DNA of 64,000 nucleotides from Anaerolineae bacterium (GTDB lineage Bacteria > Chloroflexota > Anaerolineae > Anaerolineales > Villigracilaceae): NCBI GenBank assembly GCA_021324435.1, contig JAJPIZ010000032.1, positions 18,646 to 82,645 of the forward strand. The letters run 5' to 3'. A program made the translations under genes and the position numbers. Each line of letters begins with the position of its first letter. Position 1 is the first letter of the stretch. This document shows positions 26,990 to 37,331 of this stretch, piece by piece. The notes below the pieces were generated by a model. The model saw only the letters and a program-made list of their open reading frames with translations, did no database searches and was not told the DNA's origin.

Positions 26990-28514
26990 CGTGCTTCTCG
27001 CTTTCATTTGAATACGGGATGAAGATTTCGATCAACGTGCCTTGACCCGGCCGCGATTGGATCGTCATTGTGCCTCCGAGTAACGCGGCGCGCTCCTGCA
27101 TCCCGGCCAATCCAAGCGACGGGCGGCTGGAGGATTGCACCACTTTGATGTGATCGAGGTCAAAGCCGCAACCGTCGTCGCGCACATGCAAATACAGACC
27201 ATGCTCTTCAAAGTTCAAATCTATGTTTACATTTTTTGCGTCCGCATGTTTGATGACGTTGTTCAACGCCTCTTGAATGATGCGGAATGTGGCAATGCGC
27301 GCCGCGTCGTCAATGGGTTGTTCATAACCCGTAATCTCCACCTTGACTTTGAGCGGGTAGCGCTCCGCGACCCTCCCCGCGTACCAGCGCAATGTCGCAG
27401 AAAGACCGAGATCGTCGAGATGCGAGGGGCGCAGGTCGGTTATCAATCGCTGGAGTTCTTCGAGAGAATCAGCCGCCAGCGTTTGAAGTTCGTGCAGGGT
27501 ATCGGCGGCCCGCTTCGGGTCCCGCGCGAGGCGGCCTTCGAGTCCGCGCAAGCCCATGCCAATGGCGGTCAAAGCCTGCCCGGTCTCATCGTGCAGGTCG
27601 CGCGCAATGCGTTGACGTTCCGATTCCTGTGCGGCCACCACGCGTCGAAAGAGTTCGCCGCGCATGGCTTCGCGTTGCTGAGATTCCTTGAGTCGTTCTT
27701 CCTGCAAGGCTGCGATCTTTTGCTCGGTCTCCACTTGAAATGCGCGCAAAAAACGGATCACATAAATGGAGGCCGCGCTGGCAAGGAAAGCGCGCAGGAG
27801 CTGAATTGGAAATCCGAAGGTGCGCAGAAAAGTTTGCTCGTTGATGAAGTTGGAAGGTGGAAGCGCGCTGGCGTTGGTGAACAGTTGGCCGAAGATGCCA
27901 TACCATGCAAACGCGATGGCGGCCCACATCGCATCCTGCCCAAAGCGCACGAGGCCGACGCGCCGGAAGGCGCGTTGCTGTGCGATAAGCCCGATGGAGG
28001 CCAGGATGCTGGCGGGGATGGCGAGCGAATAACGCGTCCAGGCGTGAACTGCGTCAAAGAAATCTACAAATGGATAATTGCCTTTGATGATGGCAATGCC
28101 AAAAATCCAGATCGCTTCCAACCCAAGTGGAATCAGCAGACTGACGCGCTGGGCAATTTCATCTTTGGCGAGCAGGTATCCCCCGAAGGCTGCCAGGGAG
28201 AGAAATGAAAATGAAAGGGTGGCAAGTTGCAGGGCGGAAAGAAGCGGCGTTGCGCTGTGGCCGGTGAGTGTGTTGATCGGCGCGAACATTTCCAGCCATT
28301 CGTGCGCGGCATGGACGAGTCCGAATCCAGCCAGCGGGCGCAGCGCCTTGCGCACGCGTTCATCGGAGGAGCGGCCTCCTTCCATGGCGACCAGCAGGCC
28401 CATGCTGAAGAAGGCCAGGCCATAGAAGAAGTAGATGATGATGATGGTTTGTATCTGCACGATCTTTATCCGCAGATTGCACTGATTGCTCAGAACTCTA
28501 ATGTAAAGCGGCAA
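26961..28514 (-). CDS. Membrane sensor histidine kinase (HisKA_3 type); exact start uncertain
   Basis: RQRIARDLHDETGQALTAIGMGLRGLE; HATPase 'ALNNVIKHADAKNVNI...DDGCGFD'; paired with downstream response regulator. Confidence 0.88.
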   Translation of the reverse strand: MPLYIRVLSNQCNLRIKIVQIQTIIIIYFFYGLAFFSMGLLVAMEGGRSSDERVRKALRPLAGFGLVHAAHEWLEMFAPINTLTGHSATPLLSALQLATLSFSFLSLAAFGGYLLAKDEIAQRVSLLIPLGLEAIWIFGIAIIKGNYPFVDFFDAVHAWTRYSLAIPASILASIGLIAQQRAFRRVGLVRFGQDAMWAAIAFAWYGIFGQLFTNASALPPSNFINEQTFLRTFGFPIQLLRAFLASAASIYVIRFLRAFQVETEQKIAALQEERLKESQQREAMRGELFRRVVAAQESERQRIARDLHDETGQALTAIGMGLRGLEGRLARDPKRAADTLHELQTLAADSLEELQRLITDLRPSHLDDLGLSATLRWYAGRVAERYPLKVKVEITGYEQPIDDAARIATFRIIQEALNNVIKHADAKNVNIDLNFEEHGLYLHVRDDGCGFDLDHIKVVQSSSRPSLGLAGMQERAALLGGTMTIQSRPGQGTLIEIFIPYSNESEKHDEHKPSAGG

Positions 28515-28591
28515 GGCGCGAAGATTTTACATTTTTCTTTTGAGTCTTCGCGCCTAAGCCCTTTGCCTCTTGAGGGTCGCGTTGAATCTCT

Positions 28592-29497
28592 CTACTCGCC
28601 CAATCTCAACTTCGTCCCGCACACGCGGCAGAAGCGGTCGCCGAGGTGAGAGCGCGTTCCGCATTGATGGCAATACACATCGCTGTTCGCCTCCTCATTT
28701 TGGGCGGGATGCTTTCTGCGTCCCTGCGCTTTGCGTCCGCGGCTCGACTGCCAGAAATAGACAAAGCCTCCAACGATCAATCCCGCGCCGACGACGCCGA
28801 GAATGTAAGGCAGATAATTGCTGAGCATCACGCGGCCGGTAGTGTTAGAGCTGAGCGGTTGAGACGGCTTAAGTTGCTGAGAGGAAACGCTCAACGTGTC
28901 GCTGGCCTTTTCGTAACTGATCGAGAGAGAAAGGGATTGCCCGGCGGCCAGCGCGCCGAAGTCGTTGCTGTAATACGTCATCGTGTCACTGCGCGTCTCG
29001 GACGAAGGCAGGACAGGCGAAGTTTGCAGGTTTGTCGCTCCGATGGGCTGTTGGAGAGTCAAGCCGAATGAGTCAATGCGATAATCTGTGACCCATTGAT
29101 AGGCATATGTGCGACTTGTTCCGTTCTTTTGAATCGGGTCGTAATATTCGAGTTGAATGGCGGGACCGTCCGCCGTGACGGTTAAGTCCACGTAATTTCC
29201 CTGCGGCGCGACGGAGTATTTAATTCCCTGATCAGAAACGCTGTCGAACGTTTGTCCCACAGCCAGAGCGCTGGGTTTGCCGGCATTGACTGTTCCCGGT
29301 AGATGAAAAACGAGCGTGGCAGGCAGGTTCGTATCCGGCGACAGCATGATGTAATTGATCACCAACATACCGGGCTGGTCGTACTCGGGCCAGAGCTGTG
29401 CCTGGAAACTCGATATTTTGATGGTGTTCTGTGCGTGTGCAGAAAAAGGGAATGCGAGCGTTCCCAGTAAAAGCAAAACGGCCAGCCACTTTCGCAT
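28592..29497 (-). CDS. Secreted/membrane protein with C-terminal zinc ribbon
   Basis: Signal peptide; TM; VYCHQCGTRSHLGDRFCRVCGTKLR. Confidence 0.6.
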   Translation of the reverse strand: MRKWLAVLLLLGTLAFPFSAHAQNTIKISSFQAQLWPEYDQPGMLVINYIMLSPDTNLPATLVFHLPGTVNAGKPSALAVGQTFDSVSDQGIKYSVAPQGNYVDLTVTADGPAIQLEYYDPIQKNGTSRTYAYQWVTDYRIDSFGLTLQQPIGATNLQTSPVLPSSETRSDTMTYYSNDFGALAAGQSLSLSISYEKASDTLSVSSQQLKPSQPLSSNTTGRVMLSNYLPYILGVVGAGLIVGGFVYFWQSSRGRKAQGRRKHPAQNEEANSDVYCHQCGTRSHLGDRFCRVCGTKLRLGE

Positions 29498-29585
29498 GGA
29501 TGCCTCCGACGGTAAGTTTCATGAATCTTACCATGCAAGCGGGGGCGGAGATACTCATAAACTGCACGAAGTCGAAAGAAGAATG

Positions 29586-30581
29586 TCACTTATTGGATGG
29601 GATTTGTCCTTCAACCGCGGCCTTCACCAACCGCCAGCAGGCCGCGTTGATCGGCGTTGGGATTCCATATTTTTGTCCGGCTTGTGTCACCGCGCCGCAG
29701 ATGGCGTCAATCTCGGTCGGCGCGCCGCGTTGAATATCCTGAAACATGGACGAGCGATTCAGCGCGGTCTTGCGCGCCACTTCTTCCGCCGCAACCGCGG
29801 CGTCATGGAATGCAAGTTTAATATTTTCAGCGGACGCGACTGCCGCGGCTTCTTCTGCCAAGGCGCGCATCAAAGCGCGCGCAGTGGGGCGATTCAACAA
29901 TTCACCGTTTGGGACGCGCAGTAAGGCGGTCAATGGGTTGATCGCGGCGTTGATGACCAGCTTGCCCCACACCAGTGAGCGCGCATCGTTGACGATATCC
30001 ACTTTGAAATTTGCAGACTTCAACGCTTCTTCCACCGGACCTAAGGCCGGGTGTGCTTCGATGGAGATGACTCCCTCACCCCCGGCCTTGACCAGCCCCG
30101 GCCCAAGGAGCGTCGCGCCGGTGGTGGTGGTCCCCAATGCGACGCGCGACTTTTTCTTAGCCACAGAGTCCACAGAGAGCGCTGAGTCTTTATTTTGTTT
30201 TTTTCCAGCGCTCTCCGTGGCTAAGGGATCATCGAGATATTTCGCGAGGATCTCGCGATTGCCGAGTCCGTTTTGAAGCGTGATGGCGAGACCGTCCTCC
30301 GCGAGACATTCTTTCAATTGACGCGCGGCGCGTTCGGTCTGCCAGGCCTTGACCAGCACGAGGGCATATTTCGCGCCGCGGCAGGTCTTCGGGTCATCCG
30401 CCACGCTGACGCTGAATACTTGCTCATCACCGTTCGGGGCCACGAGGCGCGCGCCGTTTTCGCGCAGAGCGCGAATCCCTTCGGGCCAGGTGCCAAGCAT
30501 GGTGACGCGGTGCCCGCTTGAAGTCAGGCGCGAGGCGAAGAGCGTCGCCAGCGCGCCGGTGCCGAGGATGAGGATGTCCAT
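29586..30581 (-). CDS. panE: 2-dehydropantoate 2-reductase (contains in-frame repeat insertion)
   Basis: MDILILGTGALATLFASRL; 'LVKAWQTERAARQLKECLAEDGLAITLQNGLGNREIL'; KLVINAAINPLTALLRVPNGELL. Confidence 0.88.
   Translation of the reverse strand: MDILILGTGALATLFASRLTSSGHRVTMLGTWPEGIRALRENGARLVAPNGDEQVFSVSVADDPKTCRGAKYALVLVKAWQTERAARQLKECLAEDGLAITLQNGLGNREILAKYLDDPLATESAGKKQNKDSALSVDSVAKKKSRVALGTTTTGATLLGPGLVKAGGEGVISIEAHPALGPVEEALKSANFKVDIVNDARSLVWGKLVINAAINPLTALLRVPNGELLNRPTARALMRALAEEAAAVASAENIKLAFHDAAVAAEEVARKTALNRSSMFQDIQRGAPTEIDAICGAVTQAGQKYGIPTPINAACWRLVKAAVEGQIPSNK
30157..30225. repeat. Inverted-repeat element inside panE coding sequence
   Basis: ttagccacagagtccacagagagcgctga...ccagcgctctccgtggctaa. 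Confidence 0.75.
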
Positions 30582-30626
30582 CGTGGCTTTTTACGTATCA
30601 CCTGTTACGTAATACGTGATGCGTGA

Positions 30627-31526
30627 TTATCCCAACTCTCTTTGCAGTGCTTCCCACTCTTTCTCATCCATCTCAACCGAATGTTCCGCGGCGGGAAAGC
30701 GTTTGGTCTCCACGTCTTCGATGTACTCGCTGAAGGCGCGTTGCATCTCGGCGTGGAAGTTCGCATACTTCTTGACGAACTTCGGCGTGAAGCGGTCGAA
30801 GAGTCCGAGCAGATCGTGTGTGACAAGCACTTGACCGTCGCAACCGACGCCCGCGCCGATGCCGATGGTTGGAATGGAAAGTTTCTTCGAGATCAATTCC
30901 GCCAGTTTCGCAGGAACGGATTCAAGCACGATACTGAAGCAACCGGCTTCTTCGAGGAGCAAGGCATCTTCGACGAGATGTTTCGCGGCGGATGCAGTTT
31001 TGCCCTGCGGTTTGAACCCGCCAAGTTGATTGACGGATTGCGGCGTGAGGCCAAGATGCCCCATGACGGGAATGCCCGCCCCGACAATGGCGCGGATGGC
31101 GTCGACGCGTTCGCGTCCGCCTTCGAGCTTGACCGCGTCCATGCCGGCTTCCTGCAAAAATCGTCCGGCGTTGCGCACCGCTTCCTCGGTCGAGACTTGA
31201 TACGACATGAACGGCATGTCGCCGATGAGCAGTGCGAACTTCGCACCGCGTGAGACGGCTTTGCTGTGATGAAGCATGTCGTCCATTGTGACGGGCAATG
31301 TGTTTTGATAGCCAAGCACCACCATGCCGAGCGAATCGCCGACGAGAATCGAGTCGACTCCGGCCTGATCCTCCGCCAGCGCGGTGGGATAATCGTAGGC
31401 GGTCAGCATGGTGATGGGTTCGCCGCGTTCCTTCTTCTGGCGAAAGGTCGTCGTTGTGATTTTCTTACGCGGAGCCGCGGCTGTGCCGATAGTCGCAGTG
31501 GTTAAAACAGGAGCAGTGGTAGACAT
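30627..31526 (-). CDS. panB: 3-methyl-2-oxobutanoate hydroxymethyltransferase
   Basis: TTTFRQKKERGEPITMLTAYDYPTALAEDQAGVDSILVGDSLGMVVLGYQNTLPVTMDDMLHHSKAVSRG. Confidence 0.93.
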   Translation of the reverse strand: MSTTAPVLTTATIGTAAAPRKKITTTTFRQKKERGEPITMLTAYDYPTALAEDQAGVDSILVGDSLGMVVLGYQNTLPVTMDDMLHHSKAVSRGAKFALLIGDMPFMSYQVSTEEAVRNAGRFLQEAGMDAVKLEGGRERVDAIRAIVGAGIPVMGHLGLTPQSVNQLGGFKPQGKTASAAKHLVEDALLLEEAGCFSIVLESVPAKLAELISKKLSIPTIGIGAGVGCDGQVLVTHDLLGLFDRFTPKFVKKYANFHAEMQRAFSEYIEDVETKRFPAAEHSVEMDEKEWEALQRELG

Positions 31527-31773
31527 GGTACCCTCCAAAGGTTTGGTAGAGTCCGCCGGCGTCGTCCCCTGAATCGCGCCTCGGTTGTACGGATAAGATG
31601 CGCCGTCGCGCTCATCGCGAAGCATGATGCGCGCGGCAGGGACTATTATTCCACAAATTTGTTTTTTCGCCTATAATGATTTTGTAGGAAATTTTCACCA
31701 CGAAGGCACAGGGCAAGCAAAGGCTTTTCTTTGCGACCTTCGTGTCTTTGTGGTGAATTACAAGGAGAATGTT

Positions 31774-31992
31774 ATGCGTCGCATGTTTGGCTTTTTGATC
31801 GGGATTTTGGTCGGCGGGCTGGTCGGCTCGACAGTGGCGCTTCTGCTCGCGCCGGAAGCAGGGGAGAAGTTACGCAACGAAATCCGCGCCCGCGGCGAGG
31901 GACTGATCAATGATATTCGCCGCGCAGGCGAAGCGCGCCGGATTGAGCTGTCTCAGCATTTGGAATCGTTGAAATCCCCGCACACGGACTAA
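31774..31992 (+). CDS. YtxH-domain small protein
   Basis: MRRMFGFLIGILVGGLVGSTVALLLAPEAGEKLRNEIRARG; RBS aaggag upstream. Confidence 0.8.
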   Translation: MRRMFGFLIGILVGGLVGSTVALLLAPEAGEKLRNEIRARGEGLINDIRRAGEARRIELSQHLESLKSPHTD

Positions 31993-32060
31993 AAAAGGTT
32001 TTTTAACCACAAATAAACACGGATGGACTTTGATCTTAACGTCAGTCAGGGATAAGGTGT

Positions 32061-32176
32061 CTTATGTCATTTTGAGGGAGCGCTTTGCAAGCGACCGAAG
32101 AATCCCGCCGCTTCGAGGCGGAGACCCTTCGCCTGCCCCTTCGCTTCGCTCAGGGCTTCGGCTCAGGGTGACACTT
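32061..32176. repeat. Dispersed inverted-repeat element (GTCATTTTGAGGGAGCG...CTCAGGGTGACA)
   Basis: Same family signature as 6030-6165 (cattctgag / gaagaatc / cagggtgac). Confidence 0.65.
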
Positions 32177-33371
32177 TCTGTATTACTTTTTGATAAAACT
32201 CTTCGACGCGTTTCATCGTGCGAGCATACTCGGCGCGTTGCTGGATAATCTCAGCGTTCAAACCTGCGGCTTTTTGTCGCAGGTTTTTGTTTTCCAAGCC
32301 TTCGAGAATCGCGTCCGCCAGATTTTGCGGGTTGGCCGCGTCTACCAGTAGACCGTTTTCGCCGGGCGTGATCCACTCGCGGATGGACTCTAAATCTCCC
32401 GCGACGGGGAAGCATCCGCAAGCCAGGCCTTCGAGCAGGGAATTCGGCGTGCCGTCGTGAACGCTCGGTGAGACGACGATCTGCGCGCGGCGGAAGACTT
32501 CCGCCATTTGCGCGTGAGGGAGCGGCGGTAGTAACTCGACCGCGTGCGCGATGTTGAGGTGTCCAACCCATTTCAGGGCTTGGGACTCTCCGGCCATCGA
32601 AGCGCAGATGAATTTTGCGTTCGGAATTTTTTTCAAGACAAGTGGAATGGCTTGAAAGAAAACATCGTTGCGAACATAACTCCGAAAGCCGCGCGGGTTG
32701 ATGATGATTGGATCATCCACTGGCTTGGATGGCGGATAAAAAACGTCGGTCTTGATTCCTCCATTGCCCGGCGCAACCAGCGTTGGCCGCGACGCGTCAA
32801 AGCCCCATTGTTTGCCAAGCCGAATATCGCGCTGACAATCCGCGTGAAGCGCGTCGGCGACTTTCATTGTCCATGCGGTGTAATGTTTCATTAACAAAGT
32901 GGACGAGGCGTGCAGTGTGAAGTCGTTGCCCCAGACGGAAACGATCAGTGGCGGCGCTTCGACTTCGGGTCTCGATACCTTCGTACTCGACCCTCCGCTT
33001 TGCGCGGCAGGATACGCGTCCGCGGCCAACATGCCTTCGTACGGAATTCGCATCGCATGAATTAAATCAGGTTGGACGCGCTCGATGAATCCGCGCAATC
33101 GTTTTGCGGCGCGCGGAATGGTCAACGGGCCGATGAAATGTCGAATGGCGGTACGCAGGCCAAGGGTCCGGGATGAAGCGGCGCCCGGGCGTTGACTCGA
33201 TTTTTTTGCGCCGCTAAAAGCCACGGGCGTGAATTCGTATCCGGCAAGCGGGAAGTCCACAGAACAATCAAATGTGGACGCGAGATGGACTTCATCACCG
33301 CGTTCGGCGAAATATCGAATCCAATTTTGTGCAATCGGGGAACGGCCATCGGCTACAAACAACAATCGCAT
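32163..33371 (-). CDS. Glycosyltransferase (group 1 / GT4-like)
   Basis: MRLLFVADGRSPIAQNWIRYFAERGDEVHLAS...VSPSVHDGTPNSLLEGLACGCFPVAGDLESIREWI. Confidence 0.88.
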   Translation of the reverse strand: MRLLFVADGRSPIAQNWIRYFAERGDEVHLASTFDCSVDFPLAGYEFTPVAFSGAKKSSQRPGAASSRTLGLRTAIRHFIGPLTIPRAAKRLRGFIERVQPDLIHAMRIPYEGMLAADAYPAAQSGGSSTKVSRPEVEAPPLIVSVWGNDFTLHASSTLLMKHYTAWTMKVADALHADCQRDIRLGKQWGFDASRPTLVAPGNGGIKTDVFYPPSKPVDDPIIINPRGFRSYVRNDVFFQAIPLVLKKIPNAKFICASMAGESQALKWVGHLNIAHAVELLPPLPHAQMAEVFRRAQIVVSPSVHDGTPNSLLEGLACGCFPVAGDLESIREWITPGENGLLVDAANPQNLADAILEGLENKNLRQKAAGLNAEIIQQRAEYARTMKRVEEFYQKVIQKVSP

Positions 33372-33437
33372 GAGTTCAATATACCAGAAGTTGCCCCTCC
33401 AGATAAGCCGTAGTATCATTGACCAGCCTGGAGCAAA

Positions 33438-33845
33438 ATGGGAAATGCCCGCGTGCTTATTGTTGAAGATAATATTGATAATTATGAACTGGTGCGCTTT
33501 TTGCTAGAACGTGCCGGACATACGACGATGTGGGCGCGCAGTGGAAAAGAAGGCATTGACATGGCGAAGACGGATCACCCGGATTTGATTCTGATGGACC
33601 TCTCTTTGCCGGAGATGGACGGTTGGACCGCCACCGAGCGCCTCAAATCGGACCCGCTGACGAAACAAATCCCGGTGGTGGCTCTCACGGCTCACACTTT
33701 GCCCGGCGACCGCAAACGCGCGCTGGAAGCCGGATGCGACGGCTATCTTTCCAAACCCATGAATATTGCTTTGTTCAATGAAACAATCGAGGAAACGCTG
33801 GAAAAATTCTCGAAGAATCGAAAAACAGGTGGACCAAGGCTATAG
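33438..33845 (+). CDS. CheY-like single-domain response regulator
   Basis: VLIVEDNIDNYELVRFLLERAGH...HPDLILMDLSLPEMDGW...PVVALTAHTLPGD...GCDGYLSKPM. Confidence 0.9.
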   Translation: MGNARVLIVEDNIDNYELVRFLLERAGHTTMWARSGKEGIDMAKTDHPDLILMDLSLPEMDGWTATERLKSDPLTKQIPVVALTAHTLPGDRKRALEAGCDGYLSKPMNIALFNETIEETLEKFSKNRKTGGPRL

Positions 33846-33884
33846 AAGCTTTGCACACTTAGATCATTTTCAAAGAGGAAAACC

Positions 33885-35177
33885 ATGAAACAAATTTGTG
33901 TGGTGGGCGTGGGGTACGTTGGCCTTGTCACGGGGGCATGTTTTGCCGACCTCGGCAACAAGGTCAGCGCGCTGGATGTCAATGAAAAGCGAATCGAGAA
34001 TCTAAAGAAGGGTATCATGCCCATTTATGAACCGGGTCTCGATGAATTGGTGAAACGCAATGTGAAAGCGGGAAGGCTTTCATTCACCACGTCGTACGCC
34101 GAGGCGTTGAAGGACGCGGAATATGCGTTCATCGCAGTTGGGACTCCTTCGGCGAACAACGGCGAAGCGGACTTACAATATGTGGAGGCCGCGGCCAAAT
34201 CCATCGCGACGAATATGAGCGCGCCGCTCATCATCATCAACAAGTCCACGGTTCCCATCGGGACCGGAGACTGGGTCGCCGATATCGTGACCAAAGCCCA
34301 GCCCAAGCCGATTCCGTTTTCGGTCGTCTCGTGCCCGGAGTTTTTGCGCGAAGGCGCGGCCATCGGCGACTTTATGAATCCGCATCGTACCGTGATCGGG
34401 TCTCTGCATCGCGACGCGGCGGAGAAGGTCGCGCATCTGCATCTGCCTCTGCGCGCGCCGATTGTCATCACCGATCTGCGTACCGCGGAAATGATCAAAT
34501 ATGCCTCGAACGCCTTTCTCGCGACCAAAATTTCCTTCATGAACGAACTGGCGGATCTGTGCGAGCGCGTCGGCGCGGACGTGAAGGAAGTCGCTGCGGG
34601 CATGGGCTACGACAAGCGCATCGGCCCGTCCTTCCTCGATGCGGGTCTGGGTTGGGGCGGCTCGTGCTTTCCGAAGGATGTCAAAGCGCTGGCGTTCATG
34701 GCTGAAGAGAAAGGCCTCGAGCCGCGTATTTTGAATTCAGTGATGAACGTCAACTATGATCGCCGCCCCGAAGCGGTCAAGCGACTTGGTGAAATGGTCG
34801 GCGGACTCAAAGGCAAAACCATCGGTGTGCTTGGCCTGGCCTTCAAGCCCAACACAGACGACATGCGCGAGGCTCCCTCGATAGACATCGTGGACGAATT
34901 GAAGAAAGCCGGCGCAAAGGTCCGCGCCTACGACCCGGTGGCGATGGAGGTGGCGCGCGGCATCATCAACGGCATTGAATATTATGACGACGCCTACAAG
35001 ATGGCCGAAGGCTGCGACGCGTTGATGGTCGTCACCGAATGGAATGAGTTCAAGCAACTCGATCTTGATCAAATCAAATCGCTTCTGAACAAACCGATCA
35101 TCTTCGATGGGCGCAACATCTACGACCCGGCGGTGATGAAGGAATTGGGATTCACCTATCGCGGGATTGGAAGATAA
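33885..35177 (+). CDS. UDP-glucose/GDP-mannose 6-dehydrogenase family
   Basis: [24 protein letters not shown]...[14 protein letters not shown]...[16 protein letters not shown]. Confidence 0.93.
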   Translation: MKQICVVGVGYVGLVTGACFADLGNKVSALDVNEKRIENLKKGIMPIYEPGLDELVKRNVKAGRLSFTTSYAEALKDAEYAFIAVGTPSANNGEADLQYVEAAAKSIATNMSAPLIIINKSTVPIGTGDWVADIVTKAQPKPIPFSVVSCPEFLREGAAIGDFMNPHRTVIGSLHRDAAEKVAHLHLPLRAPIVITDLRTAEMIKYASNAFLATKISFMNELADLCERVGADVKEVAAGMGYDKRIGPSFLDAGLGWGGSCFPKDVKALAFMAEEKGLEPRILNSVMNVNYDRRPEAVKRLGEMVGGLKGKTIGVLGLAFKPNTDDMREAPSIDIVDELKKAGAKVRAYDPVAMEVARGIINGIEYYDDAYKMAEGCDALMVVTEWNEFKQLDLDQIKSLLNKPIIFDGRNIYDPAVMKELGFTYRGIGR

Positions 35178-35254
35178 CCAGTCGCCAGTTTTCAGTGATC
35201 AGTGTTCAGGGGCGATATGCTGAACACCGGTCACTGGTTTAAATGGGAGCGTAG

Positions 35255-35698
35255 ATGAGTGCATTAGTCCATGCCAAAAGTTTTCGTGATTTGATCGTTT
35301 ATCAAAAATCAAGAATGCCAGCACAGGAGATTTTTGCACTTACGCGTGCATTTTCGAAGGAAGAAATGTTTTCGTTGACCGATCAGGTGCGCCGTTCCTC
35401 TCGCTCGATTGGCGCGCAGATTGCGGAAGCATGGGCGAAGCGTCGATATGAGAAGCACTTTGTCAGTAAACTGACCGATGCAGACGGCGAACAGCAAGAA
35501 ACACAACATTGGATCGAAGTTGCATTTGATTGCGAATATGCCTCACGCCCTCAAGCCGATTTGTTACTGGCGCAGTGTGCAGAAATTGGTCGTTTGCTTG
35601 GCGGTGTGATGGCAAAGGCCGAAATGTTTTGTAACCCTAACGCTCTTACAGTCCGCGAAGAGCAAGCGCCTTATTTTTTGGATGACATCAACGACTGA
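35255..35698 (+). CDS. Four-helix bundle protein (S23/23S IVP-like)
   Basis: SFRDLIVYQKSRMPAQEIFALTRAFSKEEMFSLTDQVRRSSRSIGAQIAEAWAKR. Confidence 0.88.
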   Translation: MSALVHAKSFRDLIVYQKSRMPAQEIFALTRAFSKEEMFSLTDQVRRSSRSIGAQIAEAWAKRRYEKHFVSKLTDADGEQQETQHWIEVAFDCEYASRPQADLLLAQCAEIGRLLGGVMAKAEMFCNPNALTVREEQAPYFLDDIND

Positions 35699-35718
35699 TC
35701 ACTGAGCACTGATTGCTG

Positions 35719-36609
35719 ATGACGAACCCTCCCGTTTGCAATTACGAAGACTCCGATTATCAATCCTCCTTTTGGGATAAAGGTGGGCGCGAATACGAAG
35801 ACCGCGTTGAGGCTATCGCGCTGAAACGCCTTCTCCCAAAAAGCGGACGCCTCCTGCTGGAACTGGGAGCGGGCGCGGGACGCAACACACCGCGCTACGT
35901 CGGCTTCGAACGCATTGTCTTGCTGGATTATTCGCGCACTCAATTGGAACAAGCGCAAGCTCGGCTCGGCGGATCGGACAAATACATCTACGTCGCGGCG
36001 GATGTGTATCGCCTGCCTTTCGTGGATGGTCTGTTCGACGCGGCGACCATGATCCGCGTTTTGCATCACATGGCGGATGCGCCGAAAGCATTGGGACAGG
36101 TGAGGAATGTTTTAGGTCCGGGCGGAGCGTTCATCCTCGAATTCGCCAACAAACAGAATCTCAAATCCATTCTGCGTTACTGGCTTGGACGACAGAAATG
36201 GAGTCCATTCACGCTGGAGCCGGTGGAGTTTGTGAAACTCAACTTTGATTTCCATCCGAGGGCCGTGTTTCGCTGGTTGAAGGATTTGGGCTTTACAGTG
36301 GAAAAGAAACTGACTGTGTCGCACTTTCGCGCAGAATTCTTCAAACGGATCATTCCAGTTTCAGCGCTGGTCTTCTTCGATTCGCTTTTCCAATGGACAG
36401 GTGCATTGTTTCAATTGACGCCAAGTGTGTTTGTACGAGCAGTAGCCAGCGGTCAGCCGTTAGTGGTCAGTGAGCCAGAGGCATTCTTCAAATGCCCTGA
36501 ATGTGGACAATCTCCCTTAGCGGAAAAGAAAGACCATTTCGAATGTCCCAACTGCAAACATAAGTGGGGATTCAAAGATGGGATTTATGATTTCAGACAG
36601 CCGATGTAA
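35719..36609 (+). CDS. SAM-dependent methyltransferase with C-terminal Trm112/zinc-ribbon-like segment
   Basis: LLELGAGAGRNTPRYVGFERIVLLDYS...FVDGLFDAATMIRVLHHM; C-terminal FKCPECGQSPLAEKKDHFECPNCKHKWGF. Confidence 0.82.
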   Translation: MTNPPVCNYEDSDYQSSFWDKGGREYEDRVEAIALKRLLPKSGRLLLELGAGAGRNTPRYVGFERIVLLDYSRTQLEQAQARLGGSDKYIYVAADVYRLPFVDGLFDAATMIRVLHHMADAPKALGQVRNVLGPGGAFILEFANKQNLKSILRYWLGRQKWSPFTLEPVEFVKLNFDFHPRAVFRWLKDLGFTVEKKLTVSHFRAEFFKRIIPVSALVFFDSLFQWTGALFQLTPSVFVRAVASGQPLVVSEPEAFFKCPECGQSPLAEKKDHFECPNCKHKWGFKDGIYDFRQPM

Positions 36610-36614
36610 AAGTA

Positions 36615-36641
36615 AAGACCCGTTCAATGCGAACGGGTCTT
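36615..36641. terminator. Terminator between convergent genes
   Basis: aagacccgttc aatgc gaacgggtctt then ctttatt. Confidence 0.75.
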
Positions 36642-36650
36642 CTTTATTAG

Positions 36651-37325
36651 TTACGCTTCGTTCGGCCTGCCGAGCAATTTTGCCAATTGCTTGCGTGCGG
36701 ATTCATCCACTAGAGCCAAAATCTCATCGCCCTCTTCGAGCGCGGTCGTGCCGCGCGGCAGGACGATCTCTCCGTGGCGGATGATGCCGGAGATGATGCA
36801 ATTCGGCGGGAGCGATAAATCCTTGATCAACATTCCAACCGCGCGTGCGCCCGGAAAGATCTTCTCCTCAACCAGTGAAAATTTTCCGCGGCGCAATTTG
36901 AACATGGTCATCATGTCGCCCAGCGACATTTCTTCCTGAATCAACTTTGACATCACGTCTGCCTGATTCACTGCCACGTCAATGCCGAAATCGGGATTGA
37001 ACAGCCAGGCGTTGCGCGGATTATTCACGCGCCCGATGACGCGCTGGACGCCGTAATGATGGCGCGCCAAGGACGCCGCGACTAAATTATCCGCGTCTTC
37101 TCTGCCGACTGCGGCCAGCACTTGCGCCCGTTGAATTTCATTGACCTCGAGCACTTGCGGATCGGTGCCATCGCCTTCATAGATGATTTCGGTGGGCAGT
37201 TCGTGATGCAAATTTTCCAACACGCCGGGCCGCTCTTCGATGATGCGGACTTCGTGTCCCTGCTCCAATAACATGGAAGCGAGGTGTGAGCCGGTGCGTC
37301 CGCCGCCTACAATTAAGACATACAT
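36651..37325 (-). CDS. TrkA-type NAD-binding K+ transport regulatory protein
   Basis: MYVLIVGGGRTGSHLASMLLEQGHEVRIIEERP; C-terminal TrkA_C-like region. Confidence 0.87.
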   Translation of the reverse strand: MYVLIVGGGRTGSHLASMLLEQGHEVRIIEERPGVLENLHHELPTEIIYEGDGTDPQVLEVNEIQRAQVLAAVGREDADNLVAASLARHHYGVQRVIGRVNNPRNAWLFNPDFGIDVAVNQADVMSKLIQEEMSLGDMMTMFKLRRGKFSLVEEKIFPGARAVGMLIKDLSLPPNCIISGIIRHGEIVLPRGTTALEEGDEILALVDESARKQLAKLLGRPNEA

Positions 37326-37331
37326 GGTTGC

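Noticed and set aside
27135-28208. 357-aa + strand ORF opposite the sensor kinase
   Set aside because: Antisense to a well-supported histidine kinase; no domain signature.
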